A DNA stretch of 22,851 nt from assembly GCA_958346935.1 (NCBI GenBank), contig CATVTM010000032.1, positions 1-22,851 of the forward strand, read 5' to 3'. Both the position numbers and the translations under genes were made by a program. Position 1 is the first letter of the stretch. Each line of letters begins with the position of its first letter. Under the pieces are notes generated by a model. It was not told where the DNA came from, did no database searches, and saw only the letters and a program-made list of their open reading frames with translations. Below are positions 7,157 to 15,488 of the stretch, one piece after another. The DNA is from an uncultured Collinsella sp. (GTDB taxonomy: Bacteria; Actinomycetota; Coriobacteriia; Coriobacteriales; Coriobacteriaceae).

Positions 7157-9871
7157 CTACTCGGTACGGGCAACCTGGTCGATGCGGTAACCCTCGATCT
7201 GGTCGCCGGGCTTGATGTCCTGGAAGTTCTCCAGGCCAATGCCGCCCTCGGAACCGCTCTTGAGGCTCTTGGCCTCGTCCTTGTAGTGGCGCATCGAGGC
7301 GATCTTGCCGTTGAAGACCACGATGCCGTCGCGCACCAGACGCACGGAATCGGTCGCGGCGATCTCGCCCTCTTCGACGCGGACACCGGCGGCGATACCG
7401 ACTTTGGGCACCTTGAAGGTGTCCAGGACGGTCGCGGTACCCGTGGAGACCTCGACCTCGGTGGGCTTGAGCATGCCGATACGGGCAGCGTCAAGTTCCT
7501 CGAGGCACTTGTAGATAACGTCGTAGCAACGGATCTCGACGCCCTCGCGCTCGGCGGCGGAACGGGCCTTACCGTCGGGGCGGACGCCAAAGCCGATGAT
7601 GATGGCGTTGGAGGCGTCGGCCAGGACGACGTCGGTCTCGTTGATGGCACCAACGGCGGAGTGGATCGTGTTGATGCGAACCTCGGACTGATCCATCTTG
7701 TCGAGCGAGTCCTGAAGGGCCTCGATGGAACCCTGGACGTCGGCCTTGATGATCAGGTTAAGCTCCTTGACCTCGGCGTCGGCAATGGTCTCGAAGAGGT
7801 TCTCGAGCGTGACGTGCTTGACGCGGCTCTGCTCCTCGATACGGGCCTTGAGCGAACGTTCGTCAGCAAGCGCGCGAGCCTCGCGCTCGTCCTCGAACAC
7901 GCGGAACTCGTCACCGGCGTTGGGCACGGACTGCAGGCCCAGGATCTCGACGGCGTCAGAGGGACCGGCCTCGGTGACGGCGCGGCCCTTGGGGTCGAGC
8001 ATGGCGCGGACGCGGCCGTAGGTGAGGCCGGCGACCAGCGTATCGCCCACGTGCAGGGTACCGCGGGTCACGAGCACGGTAGCGACCGAGCCGCGGCCCT
8101 TGTCGAGCTTGGCCTCGAGGACGTTGCCGGAGGCAAAGGTGTCCGGGTTGGCCTTGAGCTCGAGCACATCTGCCTGGAGCAGCACGGTCTCGAGCAGATC
8201 GTCGATACCGATCTTCTGCTTCGCCGAGATGTTGACGAACATGTTCTGTCCGCCCCACTCCTCGGGGATGACACCGTACTCGGTGAGCTCCTGGCGCACG
8301 CGGTCGGGGTTGGCACCCGGCTTATCGATCTTGTTGACGGCGACGACGATGGGTACGCCGGCGGCCTTGGCGTGGTTGATCGACTCGACGGTCTGGGGCA
8401 TGACGCCGTCGTCGGCAGCCACGATCAGAATGACGATGTCGGTCACCTTGGCACCACGGGCACGCATGGCCGTAAAGGTGGCATGGCCCGGGGTATCGAT
8501 GAAGGTGATCTTGCGGTCGTTGATCATAACCTGCGAAGCGCCGATTGCCTGGGTGATGCCGCCCGCCTCGCCGGCAGCGACACCGGTGTGACGGATGGCG
8601 TCGAGGAGGCTCGTCTTGCCGTGGTCGACGTGGCCCATGACGGTGACGACCGGGGCGCGTGGCTTAAGGTCGGCGGGATCGTCGTAGAACGAGAAGGTGT
8701 TCTCCTCCTCGGGGGTGATGATCTTGATCTGACGACCCAGGTCGTCGGCAACGAGCTCGACGAGGTCATCGGACATGGACTGCGTCATGGTGAGCGGCGT
8801 ACCCAGCAGGAACAGGCGCTTGATGATGTCGTTGGCCGGAACGTCGAGCGCCTCGGCGAGCTCCTGAACGGTAACGCCCTGGGAAACCTTGATGGCGTCG
8901 AGCTCCTCGGGGTTCACGCCCTGGGCCAGCGCCTCCTCTATCTTGCGCTCCTCCTGAGCCTTGGCAGCCTCGCGCTCGCGCTTCTCCTTGCGCTTCTTGC
9001 GGCGACCGGTGGACTCGCGAGAGGCCTCCTCGACGGCGGCACGAGCCTCCTCGAGCACCTTCTCGCGGCTGTACTCCTCGGCCTCGCGAGCCATGCGGCT
9101 ATAGTGGTCCTCTTCGTTGTTGTGACCGCCCTTGCGCTTCTTGCCCTTGCCCTGCTTATCGGGGTTGGGGAAGTCCATGCCGGCAGCGACGTTGTTGCTG
9201 GCGTTGGTGCGATGGCTGTGCGGACGGCTCTCGGAGGCGTTACGCTCGGAGTTGTTGTCGGAGGCGTTGCGATCGTTACGACGGCCACCGCGGCGGTCGT
9301 TGTTGCCGCCACGACGGTTACCGCGCTCGGCGGCGCGCTCGGCCTTGGCCTTGTCCTCGGCGTCCTTCTTCTCCTTGAGCACGGTCTCCTGTGCGGCGAT
9401 CTGGTCGAGCAGGGAACGGAAGCGCGAACCGGAGTCGGAAGCGGGAACGGCGCGGCGCTGGGCCTCGCGGGCAGCCTCCTCCTTCTCGCGGGCAAGGCGC
9501 TCCTGCTCGGCCTTCTTCTTGGCCTCGGCCTCGGCGCGGGCAGCCTCCTCGGCAGCCTGGGCTGCGGCAAACTGGCGGCGCTCCTCCTCGCGTGCCTTCT
9601 CGGCGGCGATGCGCTCACGCTCGGCCTCGGCGGCGCGTGCGGCCTCCTCGGCGGCAGCTGCCTGCTCCTCGGCCTGCTTGGCGGCCTCGACTTCCTGAGC
9701 GCGAGCCTCGATCACCGAGGCGAGCTGCTTGCGGACCATGGCGACATAGGCGTCCTCCAAGGTGGAGGAAGCGGACTTAGCGGGAATCTTCATATCGGCG
9801 AGATGACCCATCAGTTCCTTGGAGGTCATGCCGAACTCTTTGGCCAGGGTGGACACACGGACTTTTGCCAT
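7157..9871 (-). CDS. infB: Translation initiation factor IF-2
   Basis: IF2 is the GTPase that places initiator fMet-tRNA on the ribosome and drives subunit joining. The 904-aa protein starts with an IF2_N helix-turn domain (residues 1-50). A long Ala/Glu/Arg/Lys-rich, probably coiled and disordered stretch follows (about 55-315), with an Asn/Arg/Gly-rich patch near 185-215. A second IF2_N-like domain spans about 325-390. The G domain has GHVDHGKT (413-420), DTPGHATFTAMRARG and NKIDKP. Domains II-IV (fMet-tRNA binding) end in ENFQDIKPGDQIEGYRID. AGGTGA precedes the ATG. It follows nusA after 90 nt and precedes rbfA by 11 nt. Confidence 0.97.
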   Translation of the reverse strand: MAKVRVSTLAKEFGMTSKELMGHLADMKIPAKSASSTLEDAYVAMVRKQLASVIEARAQEVEAAKQAEEQAAAAEEAARAAEAERERIAAEKAREEERRQFAAAQAAEEAARAEAEAKKKAEQERLAREKEEAAREAQRRAVPASDSGSRFRSLLDQIAAQETVLKEKKDAEDKAKAERAAERGNRRGGNNDRRGGRRNDRNASDNNSERNASESRPHSHRTNASNNVAAGMDFPNPDKQGKGKKRKGGHNNEEDHYSRMAREAEEYSREKVLEEARAAVEEASRESTGRRKKRKEKREREAAKAQEERKIEEALAQGVNPEELDAIKVSQGVTVQELAEALDVPANDIIKRLFLLGTPLTMTQSMSDDLVELVADDLGRQIKIITPEEENTFSFYDDPADLKPRAPVVTVMGHVDHGKTSLLDAIRHTGVAAGEAGGITQAIGASQVMINDRKITFIDTPGHATFTAMRARGAKVTDIVILIVAADDGVMPQTVESINHAKAAGVPIVVAVNKIDKPGANPDRVRQELTEYGVIPEEWGGQNMFVNISAKQKIGIDDLLETVLLQADVLELKANPDTFASGNVLEAKLDKGRGSVATVLVTRGTLHVGDTLVAGLTYGRVRAMLDPKGRAVTEAGPSDAVEILGLQSVPNAGDEFRVFEDEREARALADERSLKARIEEQSRVKHVTLENLFETIADAEVKELNLIIKADVQGSIEALQDSLDKMDQSEVRINTIHSAVGAINETDVVLADASNAIIIGFGVRPDGKARSAAEREGVEIRCYDVIYKCLEELDAARIGMLKPTEVEVSTGTATVLDTFKVPKVGIAAGVRVEEGEIAATDSVRLVRDGIVVFNGKIASMRHYKDEAKSLKSGSEGGIGLENFQDIKPGDQIEGYRIDQVARTE

Positions 9872-9892
9872 ATGACTTCACCTACCCTTTCT

Positions 9893-9953
9893 GGCACCTT
9901 GGGTGCCTAGAGACTGAACGAGCGTGGGAGATGCGCCGGGACCTGCCCGGCGC
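9893..9953 (-). other. Two hairpins in the nusA-infB gap
   Basis: The 90-nt gap holds a perfect 8-bp stem GCGCCGGG / CCCGGCGC with a 5-nt loop (9933-9953), and a 6-bp stem GGCACC / GGTGCC (9893-9907) about 20 nt from the infB start. Neither is followed by a T-run on the minus strand. They could act as RNA processing or partial-termination sites that adjust infB expression relative to nusA. Many bacteria have ylxR at this position; no such reading frame is present here. Confidence 0.45.
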
Positions 9954-9962
9954 GACCGCGCG

Positions 9963-11210
9963 CTAGATCAGGTCCTCCGCATCATCGAAGGCGTCGGTGT
10001 CGTGGATACCGCAGAAACGGGAGCCGGGACGGGCCTGGTTGCGGCACTGGATGCCGTCCTCGGACACGTACTCGCAGCGACGGACGTCCTCGTCCTCCTC
10101 GTCACCGATCAGGTCGGCGGCGGGCTCCTCGTGAACGGGGACGTTCTTGAGGATGTCGGCGGCAAGCGTCTCGGACTTGATGTCGATGTGCCAGCCGGTC
10201 AGGCGCGCGGCGAGGCGGGCGTTCTGGCCCTCCTTGCCGATGGCGAGGGACAGCTGGTCGTCGGGCACGATGACGCCGGCGTAGGCCTTCTCCTCGTCGA
10301 TGAGGACGCGGGTGACCTTAGCGGGCGACAGGGCGTTGGCAACGTAGACGGCAGGATCGGCATCCCACAGGATGACGTCGACGCGCTCGCCGCGGAGCTC
10401 GCCCACGACAGCGCGAACACGGCTGCCCTTGGGGCCGACGCAGGCGCCCACGGGATCCAGACGGTCGTCAAGCGAGTGGACGGCGACCTTGGAGCGCTGG
10501 CCGGGCTCGCGGGCGATCGACTTGATCTGGACGGTGCCCTCATAGATCTCGGGCACCTCCTGCTCAAACAGACGACGCATGAGCTCAGGGTGGGTACGGG
10601 AGATGACAATCGGCGGACGGCTGTGCTCGCCACGAACCGGCTGCAGGTTGGAGTTGGGGTCGCGAACGTCGATGATCACGGCCTTGATGTGCTGGTTGTG
10701 CAGGTAGCGCTCGCCCATCGGACGCTCGTTGCGCTCGTTCTCGTAACGGCGCTGATCGAAGTGCGGCAGCTCGGCCTCGACGCCTTCGCGAATCTTGACG
10801 ATCGTGAAGTCGGGCGTGGACTGCAGCACGGTACCGCTGATGAGGTCACCGATGCGGCCGGAGAACTCCTCGTAGATCTGCTCTCGGGCGGAGTTGCGCA
10901 CGATGCCGTTGATCTCGGCCTTGGCGTGCTGGGCAGCGATGCGGCTCGTGTTCTTGGGGGTAACGTCGATCTCCTCGAACTCGGTGAAGTTGCCCTCCTC
11001 GTCCATGGAATCGTCGATCGGCTCCAGGCGGTAGACGTAGATCTTGCCGGTGGTGCGGTCGATGGTCACCTTGGCGCCCCACTCAAGATGCAGGATCTCG
11101 GCATAGCTCTTGGCGAGCGACTGCTCCAGGCGGTCGATCAGGTAGAGCTGGTCGATGTGCTTCTCCTGGCAAAGCTCCATCAGGGCGGACATCATGTCGG
11201 ATGCTGCCAT
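9963..11210 (-). CDS. nusA: Transcription termination/antitermination protein NusA with a Cys-rich tail
   Basis: NusA binds RNA polymerase and nascent RNA and modulates pausing, termination and antitermination. The 415-aa protein has the N-terminal polymerase-binding domain, then an S1 domain (GDLISGTVLQSTPDFTIVKI). Two KH domains follow: KH1 with VGACVGPKGSRVRAVVGEL and KH2 with LAIGKEGQNARLAARLTGW. After an acidic linker the protein ends with C379, C389, C400 and H403 in the pattern CxxxxxxxxxC, 10 residues, CxxH, which looks like a small zinc-binding knuckle rather than the acidic repeats of enterobacterial NusA. It starts 1 nt after rimP with a strong GGAAGGA Shine-Dalgarno. Confidence 0.96.
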   Translation of the reverse strand: MAASDMMSALMELCQEKHIDQLYLIDRLEQSLAKSYAEILHLEWGAKVTIDRTTGKIYVYRLEPIDDSMDEEGNFTEFEEIDVTPKNTSRIAAQHAKAEINGIVRNSAREQIYEEFSGRIGDLISGTVLQSTPDFTIVKIREGVEAELPHFDQRRYENERNERPMGERYLHNQHIKAVIIDVRDPNSNLQPVRGEHSRPPIVISRTHPELMRRLFEQEVPEIYEGTVQIKSIAREPGQRSKVAVHSLDDRLDPVGACVGPKGSRVRAVVGELRGERVDVILWDADPAVYVANALSPAKVTRVLIDEEKAYAGVIVPDDQLSLAIGKEGQNARLAARLTGWHIDIKSETLAADILKNVPVHEEPAADLIGDEEDEDVRRCEYVSEDGIQCRNQARPGSRFCGIHDTDAFDDAEDLI

Positions 11211-11211
11211 C

Positions 11212-11706
11212 TTACTTTCCTTCCTTCGCGGGCTTGAAGTCGTAGGTGGGCTTCAACTTGCACTTTTTAACATCAGAGAAATCGAGGGTGACGGACTCGC
11301 CGTCCTCGAGCTCGAGGGTCACGTCGGTCTCGGTCGCAGCGGCAATCTTGCCGGCGTACTTGCGACGGCCCTCGGTGGCGGTGGAGGTGAGCTCACAGTT
11401 CTCGCCCACAAAGCGGGCAAAGTCGCACGGGCGGCGCAGCGGACGCGCCATACCCGGGCTCGACACCTCGAGCGTATAGCTCGAAGAGATGGGATCGAGC
11501 TCCTCAATCACGTCGCCGACCCACTTGGTGTTGGCCGTGACGTCGTTGAGAGACAGGCTCTGACCCTCGGCACCCTCGATACGCACACGCACGCAGGGGG
11601 CCTTGGTGGCACCCACGAGCTCGACGTCAACGATGTCGACATCGTGCTGGGGAGCAACGGCCTCGAGCGCGTCGATGATCGCCTGCTCGGTCTTAGTCTT
11701 GACCAT
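11212..11706 (-). CDS. rimP: Ribosome maturation factor RimP
   Basis: RimP assists 30S subunit assembly. The 164-aa protein has the N-terminal alpha/beta domain (DIVDVELVGATKAPCVRVRIE, then the highly typical LEVSSPGMARPLRRPCDFARFVG) and a C-terminal SH3-like barrel (YAGKIAAATETDVTLELEDG). The frame is open further upstream to about 11961, but the real start is the ATG at 11706 (MVKTKTEQ), which has GGAGGT 6 nt away and matches the family N-terminus. It is the first gene of the long operon, in the common rimP-nusA order. Confidence 0.95.
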   Translation of the reverse strand: MVKTKTEQAIIDALEAVAPQHDVDIVDVELVGATKAPCVRVRIEGAEGQSLSLNDVTANTKWVGDVIEELDPISSSYTLEVSSPGMARPLRRPCDFARFVGENCELTSTATEGRRKYAGKIAAATETDVTLELEDGESVTLDFSDVKKCKLKPTYDFKPAKEGK

Positions 11707-11729
11707 TGCGGCACCTCCATCCATACAAA

Positions 11730-11759
11730 AAAGAAGCGGAGCCGAAACCCCACTTCTTT
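11730..11759 (-). terminator. Intrinsic-terminator-like hairpin in the rimP leader (possible attenuator)
   Basis: On the minus strand an 11-12-bp stem (AAGAAGTGGGG against CTCCGCTTCTT, with G-U pairs) and a 6-nt loop are followed at once by a run of six T. It lies between the rimP promoter and the rimP Shine-Dalgarno, so it would stop transcription before the first gene unless it is prevented from forming. No upstream minus-strand gene needs it, because leuS already has a terminator at 12690-12725. Confidence 0.7.
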
Positions 11760-11784
11760 CAATTACAACTTCATTTGCAAGCAA

Positions 11785-11813
11785 ACTATACCAATAGCTG
11801 CGGAAACGTGCAA
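11785..11813 (-). promoter_or_regulatory. Sigma-70-type promoter for the rimP-nusA-infB operon
   Basis: On the minus strand TTGCAC (-35) and TATAGT (-10) are separated by exactly 17 nt. A TG two bases before the -10 adds an extended -10 element. The predicted start lies near 11778, about 70 nt upstream of rimP and about 20 nt before the terminator-like hairpin. Confidence 0.7.
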
Positions 11814-12075
11814 GCACCGTACGAATCTGCAGGTCAGCGTGCGCACAGCTTCTCCACAAGAATAGGACAATTGGTCGAGGAACCCCATGCGGCGCACCCT
11901 CAACAGCCCGAAAACGGGCCATGCGTCCCAATCCACAGGCCCGTTCGAACCCCAAGGGCATTCCTCCCCGAGCCCCTATCGACCAGACTTACGCTAAGGG
12001 ACATTCTGTAACAAGCCGGCCAGCAAGTCGCGCAACGACGAACCTTTCCAAATCCTCTACGGCAAGGAGGCACAC
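11814..12075. other. Intergenic region between the rimP promoter and the lipoprotein gene
   Basis: About 260 nt without a convincing gene. It contains a small GCCCG-AAAA-CGGGC hairpin (11906-11919) and, at its plus-strand end, a strong AAGGAGG Shine-Dalgarno for the lipoprotein gene. A GTTCGAACCC-like string near 11943 resembles a tRNA T-loop, but the flanking stem does not pair. No clear plus-strand promoter was found. Confidence 0.5.
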
Positions 12076-12648
12076 ATGAAACGCCTAGGAACCCCCTGCA
12101 TGACTGCACTCGTCATCGCAACGTGCTCGTTGGCCCTCTTGGGCTGCGGCAACACGAATGGCAAAACCGGAACATGCGAGCCGGATCTCGGCAGCACAAA
12201 AGCCATCGAGAAAACGACGCTATCGGAGAGCTTCGACAAAATAAACGAAGACACCGTCGATCCCCAGGGCCTGGGTCCCGACCCCCAAGAACAGTTCCCC
12301 ATCGACCTTGAGGCAGACGAAAACGTCCATGTTACCTGCGTGGGCAAGGACACCGACGGCTACGGAGACGCGGCGCTCGTCTTTACGGTGACCAACAATA
12401 CCGATGTCGACATGATGTTTGGCGATGTGGACTCCTATGCCTACGTCAACGGCGTGGTCCGCGATGTGCGCATGCGCCAGCAGGTCGCAGCGGGCGAGGA
12501 AACGCGCGCCATGCTCACCTTTGTAGGCACCTTCGACGACCCGGACTTTGATGTGAACAACGACCTCAACGACATCTACCTCAACATTTGGATGTTCGAA
12601 GAGGCAACGGGCAACGTTTACTTTAGGGACCTGGTACACATCCCGTAG
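12076..12648 (+). CDS. Small secreted lipoprotein, Ig-like
   Basis: The 190-aa product has a lipoprotein signal peptide: positive start (MKR), hydrophobic core, and lipobox LLGC with the lipidated Cys at residue 24. The rest is acidic. It has alternating strands such as ALVFTVTNNTDVDMMFGD and a C-terminal YLNIWMFEEATGNVYF, resembling the Ig-like folds of DUF5067/telokin-type lipoproteins. No enzyme motif is visible, so the function is unknown; it is expected on the outer face of the membrane. It is the only plus-strand gene between two minus-strand blocks, has its own strong Shine-Dalgarno (AAGGAGG, 5-nt spacing), and ends at a bidirectional terminator shared with leuS. Confidence 0.85.
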   Translation: MKRLGTPCMTALVIATCSLALLGCGNTNGKTGTCEPDLGSTKAIEKTTLSESFDKINEDTVDPQGLGPDPQEQFPIDLEADENVHVTCVGKDTDGYGDAALVFTVTNNTDVDMMFGDVDSYAYVNGVVRDVRMRQQVAAGEETRAMLTFVGTFDDPDFDVNNDLNDIYLNIWMFEEATGNVYFRDLVHIP

Positions 12649-12689
12649 AAGACGGTGCGACGCACTGACTAAGCAGGGCAGACAACACA

Positions 12690-12725
12690 AAACGAGGGAC
12701 GACCCAACCGGACCGTCCCTCGTTT
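12690..12725. terminator. Bidirectional terminator between the lipoprotein gene and leuS
   Basis: A perfect 12-bp stem (AAACGAGGGACG / CGTCCCTCGTTT) with a 12-nt loop sits between two convergent genes. Its ends give T-containing tails in both directions (CGTTTATT and CGTTTTGT), as expected for a shared terminator. Confidence 0.85.
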
Positions 12726-12752
12726 ATTGCATGTCAGCTTTACGCGCAGCGC

Positions 12753-15329
12753 TTACTTGACCACCAGGTTGACCAGCTTGCCGGGCACGCAGATGGCCTT
12801 GACGACCGTCTTGCCCTCAAGCCACTTGGCGACGGCGGCCTCGGCGGCAGCCTGCATATCCTCATTGGAGGCATTGCGGGCCACCTCGACGCGGCCGCGG
12901 ACCTTACCAAGCACCTGGACCACGATCTGCACCGTGTCCTCAACGGACTCGGCCAGGTCGAACTCGGGCCAGGCGGCGGTGTAGGCGTTGCCCTCGCAGC
13001 CGAGGGCCTCGTGCCACAGTTCGTCGGCCCAGAACGGGCAGATGGGGGCAAGGACGCTCACGATATCCTTAGCCACGCCGTAGCACAGCGCCTTGTCGCG
13101 GGCGGCACCCTCGGTGGCGTTGAGGTAGGCGCTCGCCGCGTTGACGAGCTCCATGACGGCCGAGATGGCGGTGTTGAACTGGCCACGATCGAAGTCCTCG
13201 GTGCACTTGGCGATGGTGCGGTGACGCTCGCGATAGAGCTTCATCGCGACCTCGTCGAGCGCGGACTTGTCGAAGGCCACGTTGGCGTCGCCGGACTGGA
13301 CGAGCTGCCAAACGATACGCCAGGCGCGCTTGATGAAGCGGTTGGCGCCCTCGACGGCCTTGGGATCCCAGTCGAAGTCCTTCTCGGGCGGGGCGATAAA
13401 CAGGATCGCCAGACGCATGGTGTCGGCGCCGTAGGGCTCGATGACCGAGCTCGGGGGCACGACATTACCCTTGGACTTGGACATGGTATCGCCGTTCTCG
13501 TCCTTGACCATGCCCTGGCACAGCAGGTTGGTGAAGGGCTCGTCCACGCTCAGCAGGCCCAGGTCGCGCAGCGCCTTGGTAAAGAAGCGGCTGTAGAGCA
13601 GGTGCAGAATGGCGTGCTCGATGCCGCCGATGTAGTTATCGACGGGCATCCAACGGTCGGCGGCCTCGCGGGAGAAGGGCAGCTCGGTGTTGTGCGGGTC
13701 TGTATAGCGCAGGTAATACCAGCTGGAGCAAGTGAAGGTGTCCATGGTATCGGTCTCGCGCTTGGCCGGGCGGCCGCAGACCGGGCAGGTGGTCTCGTAG
13801 AACTCCTTGCACTCGGCGAGGGTCTCGCCGGCGCCCAGGTCCAGGTTCTCGGGCAGCGTTACCGGCAGCTGGTCCTCGGGCACGGGCACGATGCCGCAGT
13901 GCTCGCAGTGGATGGCCGGGATGGGGTTGCCCCAATAGCGCTGGCGGGAAATGAGCCAGTCGCGCAGACGGAACTCGACCTTACGACGACCGCAGCCCAT
14001 GGCCTCGAGGTCAGCAACGATTGCAGCCTCGCCCTCGGAGTGCTTGCCGCCGCGCATACCGGTGTACTTGCCGGACTGGACGAGCGTGCCCTCGGCAGCA
14101 TGGGCGCAATCCCAGTCGACGGTCTCGGCATGGAAGGTATCGATGGTCTCGCCGCTGGCCTCGACGGCTGCGCGGTCGTCATCGTCCAGGATGATCGGCA
14201 CGATCGGCAAATCATACTTGCGTGCGAACTCAAAGTCGCGCTGGTCACCGCAGGGAACGGCCATGACGGCGCCGGTGCCGTAGTCGGCAACAACGTAGTC
14301 GGCAACCCACACGGGGACCTTCTCGCCGTTGACCGGGTTCACCACGTAGCGGCCGGTAAAGGCACCGTGCTTCTCGAGGGTGCCCTGGGCACGCTCGACG
14401 GCGGAGATATGCTTGGAGTCCTCGACGATCTTGGTCACGGCCTCCTCGTACTCCGTACCCGCGACGAGCTCGTGCAGACGCGCGTACTCGGGAGCCAGGA
14501 CAAAGAAGGAGACACCGAAGAGCGTATCGGCACGCGTGGTGAAGACGGTGATCTTGCCCTCGTCGCCCTCGATGGGCTCGCCATCCTGGTCGCACAGGGT
14601 AAAGTCGACCTCGGCGCCCTCGGAACGACCGATCCAGTTGGCCTGCATCTGCTTGACGCGCTCGGGCCAGCCGGGGAGCTTCTCCAGGTCATCGAGCAGC
14701 TCCTGAGAGTACTCGGTAATCTTGAAGTACCACTGCTCCAGGTCGCGCTTCTCGGGCTCGGTGCCGCAGCGCCAGCACTTGCCCTCGGTGACCTGCTCGT
14801 TGGCCAGAACGGTCTTGCAGGTGGGGCACCAGTTGACCGGGTTCTTCTTGCGGTAAACCAGGCCCTTTTCCCACAACTTCTCAAAGATCCACTGGCCCCA
14901 ACGGTAATAATCGGGGCTGCAGGTCTTGACCATGCGATCCAGATCGTAGGAGAAGCCCATGCGCTTCATCGTGGCGAGAGCCTGGTCCATGTTCTTATAC
15001 GTCCAGGCGGCAGCCTGCGTATTGTGCTTGATGGCGGCGTTCTCGGCAGGCAGGCCAAAGGCGTCAAAGCCGATGGGGTGCAGCACATCGTAGCCGCGCA
15101 TGCGGGCCTGACGGGCCATGGCATCGCCGATGGTATAGTTGCGCGCGTGGCCCATGTGCAGGTCGCCCGACGGATACGGAAACATCTCGAGCACGTACTT
15201 CTTGGGCTTGCTGTCGTCGGTGTCGACGGCAAAGAGGTTGGAGTCCTCCCAGGCCTTCATCCACTTGGACTCAATGGCCTGCGCGTCGTAGGCAGGGATC
15301 TCATCCTTATGATCTGTGCAATCGCACAT
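12753..15329 (-). CDS. leuS: Leucyl-tRNA synthetase
   Basis: LeuS is the class I synthetase that charges tRNA-Leu, with editing of mischarged residues. The 858-aa protein has the HIGH signature as HMGH (58-61, within PYPSGDLHMGHARN) and the KMSKS motif as TMSKSKGN near residue 614. Two CxxC-type zinc sites are visible: CPTCKTVLANEQ followed by CWRCG, and CPVCG followed by C in TCSSWYYLRY. The CP1 editing insert lies between, with GTGAVMAVPCGDQRDFEFA. A C-terminal anticodon-binding and LeuRS-specific region ends in GKLVNLVVK. AAAGGAG precedes the ATG. It is transcribed alone from a long structured leader. Confidence 0.97.
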   Translation of the reverse strand: MCDCTDHKDEIPAYDAQAIESKWMKAWEDSNLFAVDTDDSKPKKYVLEMFPYPSGDLHMGHARNYTIGDAMARQARMRGYDVLHPIGFDAFGLPAENAAIKHNTQAAAWTYKNMDQALATMKRMGFSYDLDRMVKTCSPDYYRWGQWIFEKLWEKGLVYRKKNPVNWCPTCKTVLANEQVTEGKCWRCGTEPEKRDLEQWYFKITEYSQELLDDLEKLPGWPERVKQMQANWIGRSEGAEVDFTLCDQDGEPIEGDEGKITVFTTRADTLFGVSFFVLAPEYARLHELVAGTEYEEAVTKIVEDSKHISAVERAQGTLEKHGAFTGRYVVNPVNGEKVPVWVADYVVADYGTGAVMAVPCGDQRDFEFARKYDLPIVPIILDDDDRAAVEASGETIDTFHAETVDWDCAHAAEGTLVQSGKYTGMRGGKHSEGEAAIVADLEAMGCGRRKVEFRLRDWLISRQRYWGNPIPAIHCEHCGIVPVPEDQLPVTLPENLDLGAGETLAECKEFYETTCPVCGRPAKRETDTMDTFTCSSWYYLRYTDPHNTELPFSREAADRWMPVDNYIGGIEHAILHLLYSRFFTKALRDLGLLSVDEPFTNLLCQGMVKDENGDTMSKSKGNVVPPSSVIEPYGADTMRLAILFIAPPEKDFDWDPKAVEGANRFIKRAWRIVWQLVQSGDANVAFDKSALDEVAMKLYRERHRTIAKCTEDFDRGQFNTAISAVMELVNAASAYLNATEGAARDKALCYGVAKDIVSVLAPICPFWADELWHEALGCEGNAYTAAWPEFDLAESVEDTVQIVVQVLGKVRGRVEVARNASNEDMQAAAEAAVAKWLEGKTVVKAICVPGKLVNLVVK

Positions 15330-15352
15330 ATCAGCTCCTTTAATCTTTAATG

Positions 15353-15471
15353 GGGTCGGTCGGCTTAGCTTTATTCGCTACTGCGGACAGTCCTGCGCAA
15401 GACGAAGAGCACATTAAGTGCTCTTCTTTGCGTGCGGAACTTGTAGCGAACAAAGCTAAGCCGCCCGACCC
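15353..15471 (-). repeat. Long imperfect inverted repeat in the leuS leader
   Basis: Bases 15353-15381 and 15443-15471 are complementary at 27 of 29 positions. Inside lies a perfect 9-bp hairpin, GAAGAGCAC / GTGCTCTTC with an ATTAA loop (about 15404-15426), flanked by further pairable CGCAA / TTGCG. The structure fills nearly all of the untranslated region before leuS, ending about 13 nt from its Shine-Dalgarno. No T-box sequence (the AGGGTGG-type element) is present. It could be a regulatory leader or a miniature repeat element. Confidence 0.65.
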
Positions 15472-15488
15472 TAAGGTTGACTCGCATG

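Noticed and set aside
9250..9340. Repeated cgg/cga-rich triplets in infB as a DNA repeat element
   Set aside because: They encode the Arg/Asn/Gly-rich part of the IF2 N-terminal region and stay in frame, so they are ordinary low-complexity coding sequence.
7286..9910. Very long plus-strand open frame antisense to infB
   Set aside because: It is a GC-rich shadow of infB, with Gly/Leu/Val-rich low-complexity translation and no family motifs.
11772..11783. Three-codon frame (ATG AAG TTG TAA) in the rimP leader as a leader peptide
   Set aside because: It has no ribosome binding site and is too short to be distinguished from chance.
11707..11961. N-terminal extension of rimP in the same frame
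   Set aside because: The ATG at 11706 has a strong Shine-Dalgarno and matches the family start, and the extension would run across the promoter and the terminator-like hairpin.
11935..11990. GTTCGAACCC string resembling a tRNA T-loop
   Set aside because: The five bases on either side do not form a T-stem in either strand, and no acceptor or anticodon arm can be drawn around it.
13011..15350. Long plus-strand open frame antisense to leuS
   Set aside because: It mirrors the leuS codon pattern; the translation shows no recognisable domain, and leuS is certain on the other strand.
15371..15487. 38-codon minus-strand frame with five Leu codons in the leuS leader (possible leader peptide)
   Set aside because: Its ATG lies at or upstream of the transcription start predicted from the -10 motif, it has no Shine-Dalgarno, and the Leu codons are scattered rather than in a run.
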